A stretch of 64,000 bases of DNA, from NCBI RefSeq assembly GCF_038502225.1, contig NC_091325.1:27716424-27780423 (forward strand). The letters are read 5' to 3'. This stretch comes from Cherax quadricarinatus (lineage: Eukaryota > Arthropoda > Malacostraca > Decapoda > Parastacidae). Shown here piece by piece: positions 63,091 through 64,000 of the stretch; within the stretch, counting starts at the first letter, position 1, and each line of letters begins with the position of its first letter. A model generated the notes under the pieces. That model saw nothing but the letters and a program-made list of their open reading frames with translations. It was not told the origin of the DNA and ran no database searches. The position numbers were made by a program, and so were the translations under genes.

Positions 63091-63394
63091 AGTAACTTCA
63101 TCATTAGTTAAGTAAATCATTCATTTAATATACATGTATCATTAAAAATATTGTGTCTTCATTTAAAATGTATCAATTAAGATATCTTTTCTATAATTAT
63201 AATTAGAATTATAGATATCACTCATCCATTTATTCACAAATGAATAATGTCGTTTCTTTACTTATACAATAAAGGCGTCGTTCCTTTAATGTATATTTTA
63301 TCGGTATTGATTGATCACCAGAACTACTGGTCTCTGGGCAGCAAAATTATGGTGTAAGTCTCTAGGTTGTAATATGAGTGATGTTAAGTTAGGT
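63091..63394. other. AT-rich sequence after the minisatellite
   Basis: An inverted string (ATAATTATAATTAGAATTAT) lies near 63193-63215. Nothing else recognised. Confidence 0.4.
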
Positions 63395-63545
63395 AAGTTA
63401 GGTAAGGTCCGTCAGGAAACAGGACAAATGTTTCCTGACGCGGGTCTCATTTATACGCTGACTCGCAGCTGGAGCTTTTGGTCATCTGACCGAGGCCTTC
63501 CACTGGCTTACCCCTGCACCCCTTTTAAAAATCATGGATATGATC
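63395..63545 (+). repeat. Dispersed repeat family D5, copy 2
   Basis: Contains CAGCTGGAGCTTTTGGTCAT and CTTCCACTGGCTTAC, matching the minus strand of 22124-22250. Confidence 0.75.
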
Positions 63546-63821
63546 ATAATTATTTTTTTTTTTTGGTGTAGTTATCTTTTCCAAGTTAAAAATTATTATT
63601 GGTAATATCTATATTTTTTCTAATATCATTAAGGCTATCCTTACTTTTATATTTTTATTTATATTTGTAAGATAAAATTAGTTAGTTTATCAATGGGGTT
63701 AAATTTGAAGCCTCTCACTACACTAGAGTCATTAAGGCTACGTCACCTGATCAAGGAAACTGTAATCTCTGAAACAGTACTTAAAGTAAACTGTCGGTAT
63801 ACGAGTATATACACTGAGTAT
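63546..63821. other. AT-rich sequence
   Basis: Nothing recognised. Confidence 0.4.
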
Positions 63822-63895
63822 ACACAAATAACCCACTCATAAAAGAGAGAGCTTACGACGACGTTTCGGTCCGACTTGGACCATTTACAAAGTCA
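63822..63895. repeat. Solo arm of the fold-back element
   Basis: Matches the outer part of one inner arm of 35621-35964: ACACAAATAACCC, then ACGACGACGTTTCGGTCCGA, then CAAAGTCACACT. Confidence 0.85.
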
Positions 63896-63937
63896 CACTG
63901 TTATATACACTGAGTGATATACATCTCTTAGTGTAGT

Positions 63938-64000
63938 TTGGAAAGACACGTGAGCAAACACTAGGGTACATTTATCAGAAAACATTTCGGTCCTGGAACC
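63938..64000. repeat. Dispersed repeat family D3, copy 3
   Basis: Contains AAAGACACGTGAGCAAACAC and AACATTTCGGTCCTGG, as at 7085 and 35493. Runs off the window. Confidence 0.7.

Overview
This is eukaryotic DNA from an animal with a large, repeat-rich genome. The best guess is a decapod crustacean, probably a crayfish. That is inferred from the peroxidase gene and the repeat landscape (many LINE clades, tRNA-derived SINEs, long TA, GT, CT and AT-rich arrays). No database search was possible.

One host gene is visible. Thirteen plus-strand exons between 4727 and 36720 splice in frame into 657 residues of a secreted-type animal heme peroxidase, followed by a stop codon. The distal histidine, heme-linked acid residues, catalytic arginine and proximal histidine are all present. 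The 5' exons (start codon, signal peptide) are missing from the window. Most introns are 0.1-4 kb, but the fifth spans 19 kb because transposons have piled into it.

Layout. 1-3016: non-LTR retrotransposon with an open ORF2 and an (ACTT)n tail. 3017-4726: a diverged dispersed repeat, a tRNA-type SINE that shares the tail of that LINE, and intron. 4727-6981: peroxidase exons 1-5. 6982-26054: giant intron holding hairpins, a three-level LINE nest (7916-13440), three RTE copies separated by TA tracts (13599-21270), more dispersed repeats and a second copy of the nest's host LINE. 26055-36720: exons 6-13, with a LINE ORF1 relic, a SINE, the 5' half of a CR1-type LINE and a 0.5 kb fold-back in the introns. 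36721-43390: 3' flank, then a BEL/Pao-type gag relic between two CT-rich arrays. 43395-45650: relic of an RLE-type LINE. 45651-58099: a 12.4 kb AT-rich satellite whose monomers lie in both orientations. 58100-58199: a 100-N gap. 58200-60709: a decayed CR1-type LINE. 60833-63090: a 32-bp minisatellite of about 70 copies. 63091-64000: dispersed repeats.

Apart from the peroxidase, every substantial reading frame belongs to a mobile element. I do not see a convincing new multi-gene system. The most unusual signals are structural: the two-orientation satellite, the fold-back with a solo arm elsewhere in the window, the dated LINE nest, repeats that copy a splice donor or acceptor-like motifs at two peroxidase exons, and the SINE/LINE shared tail.
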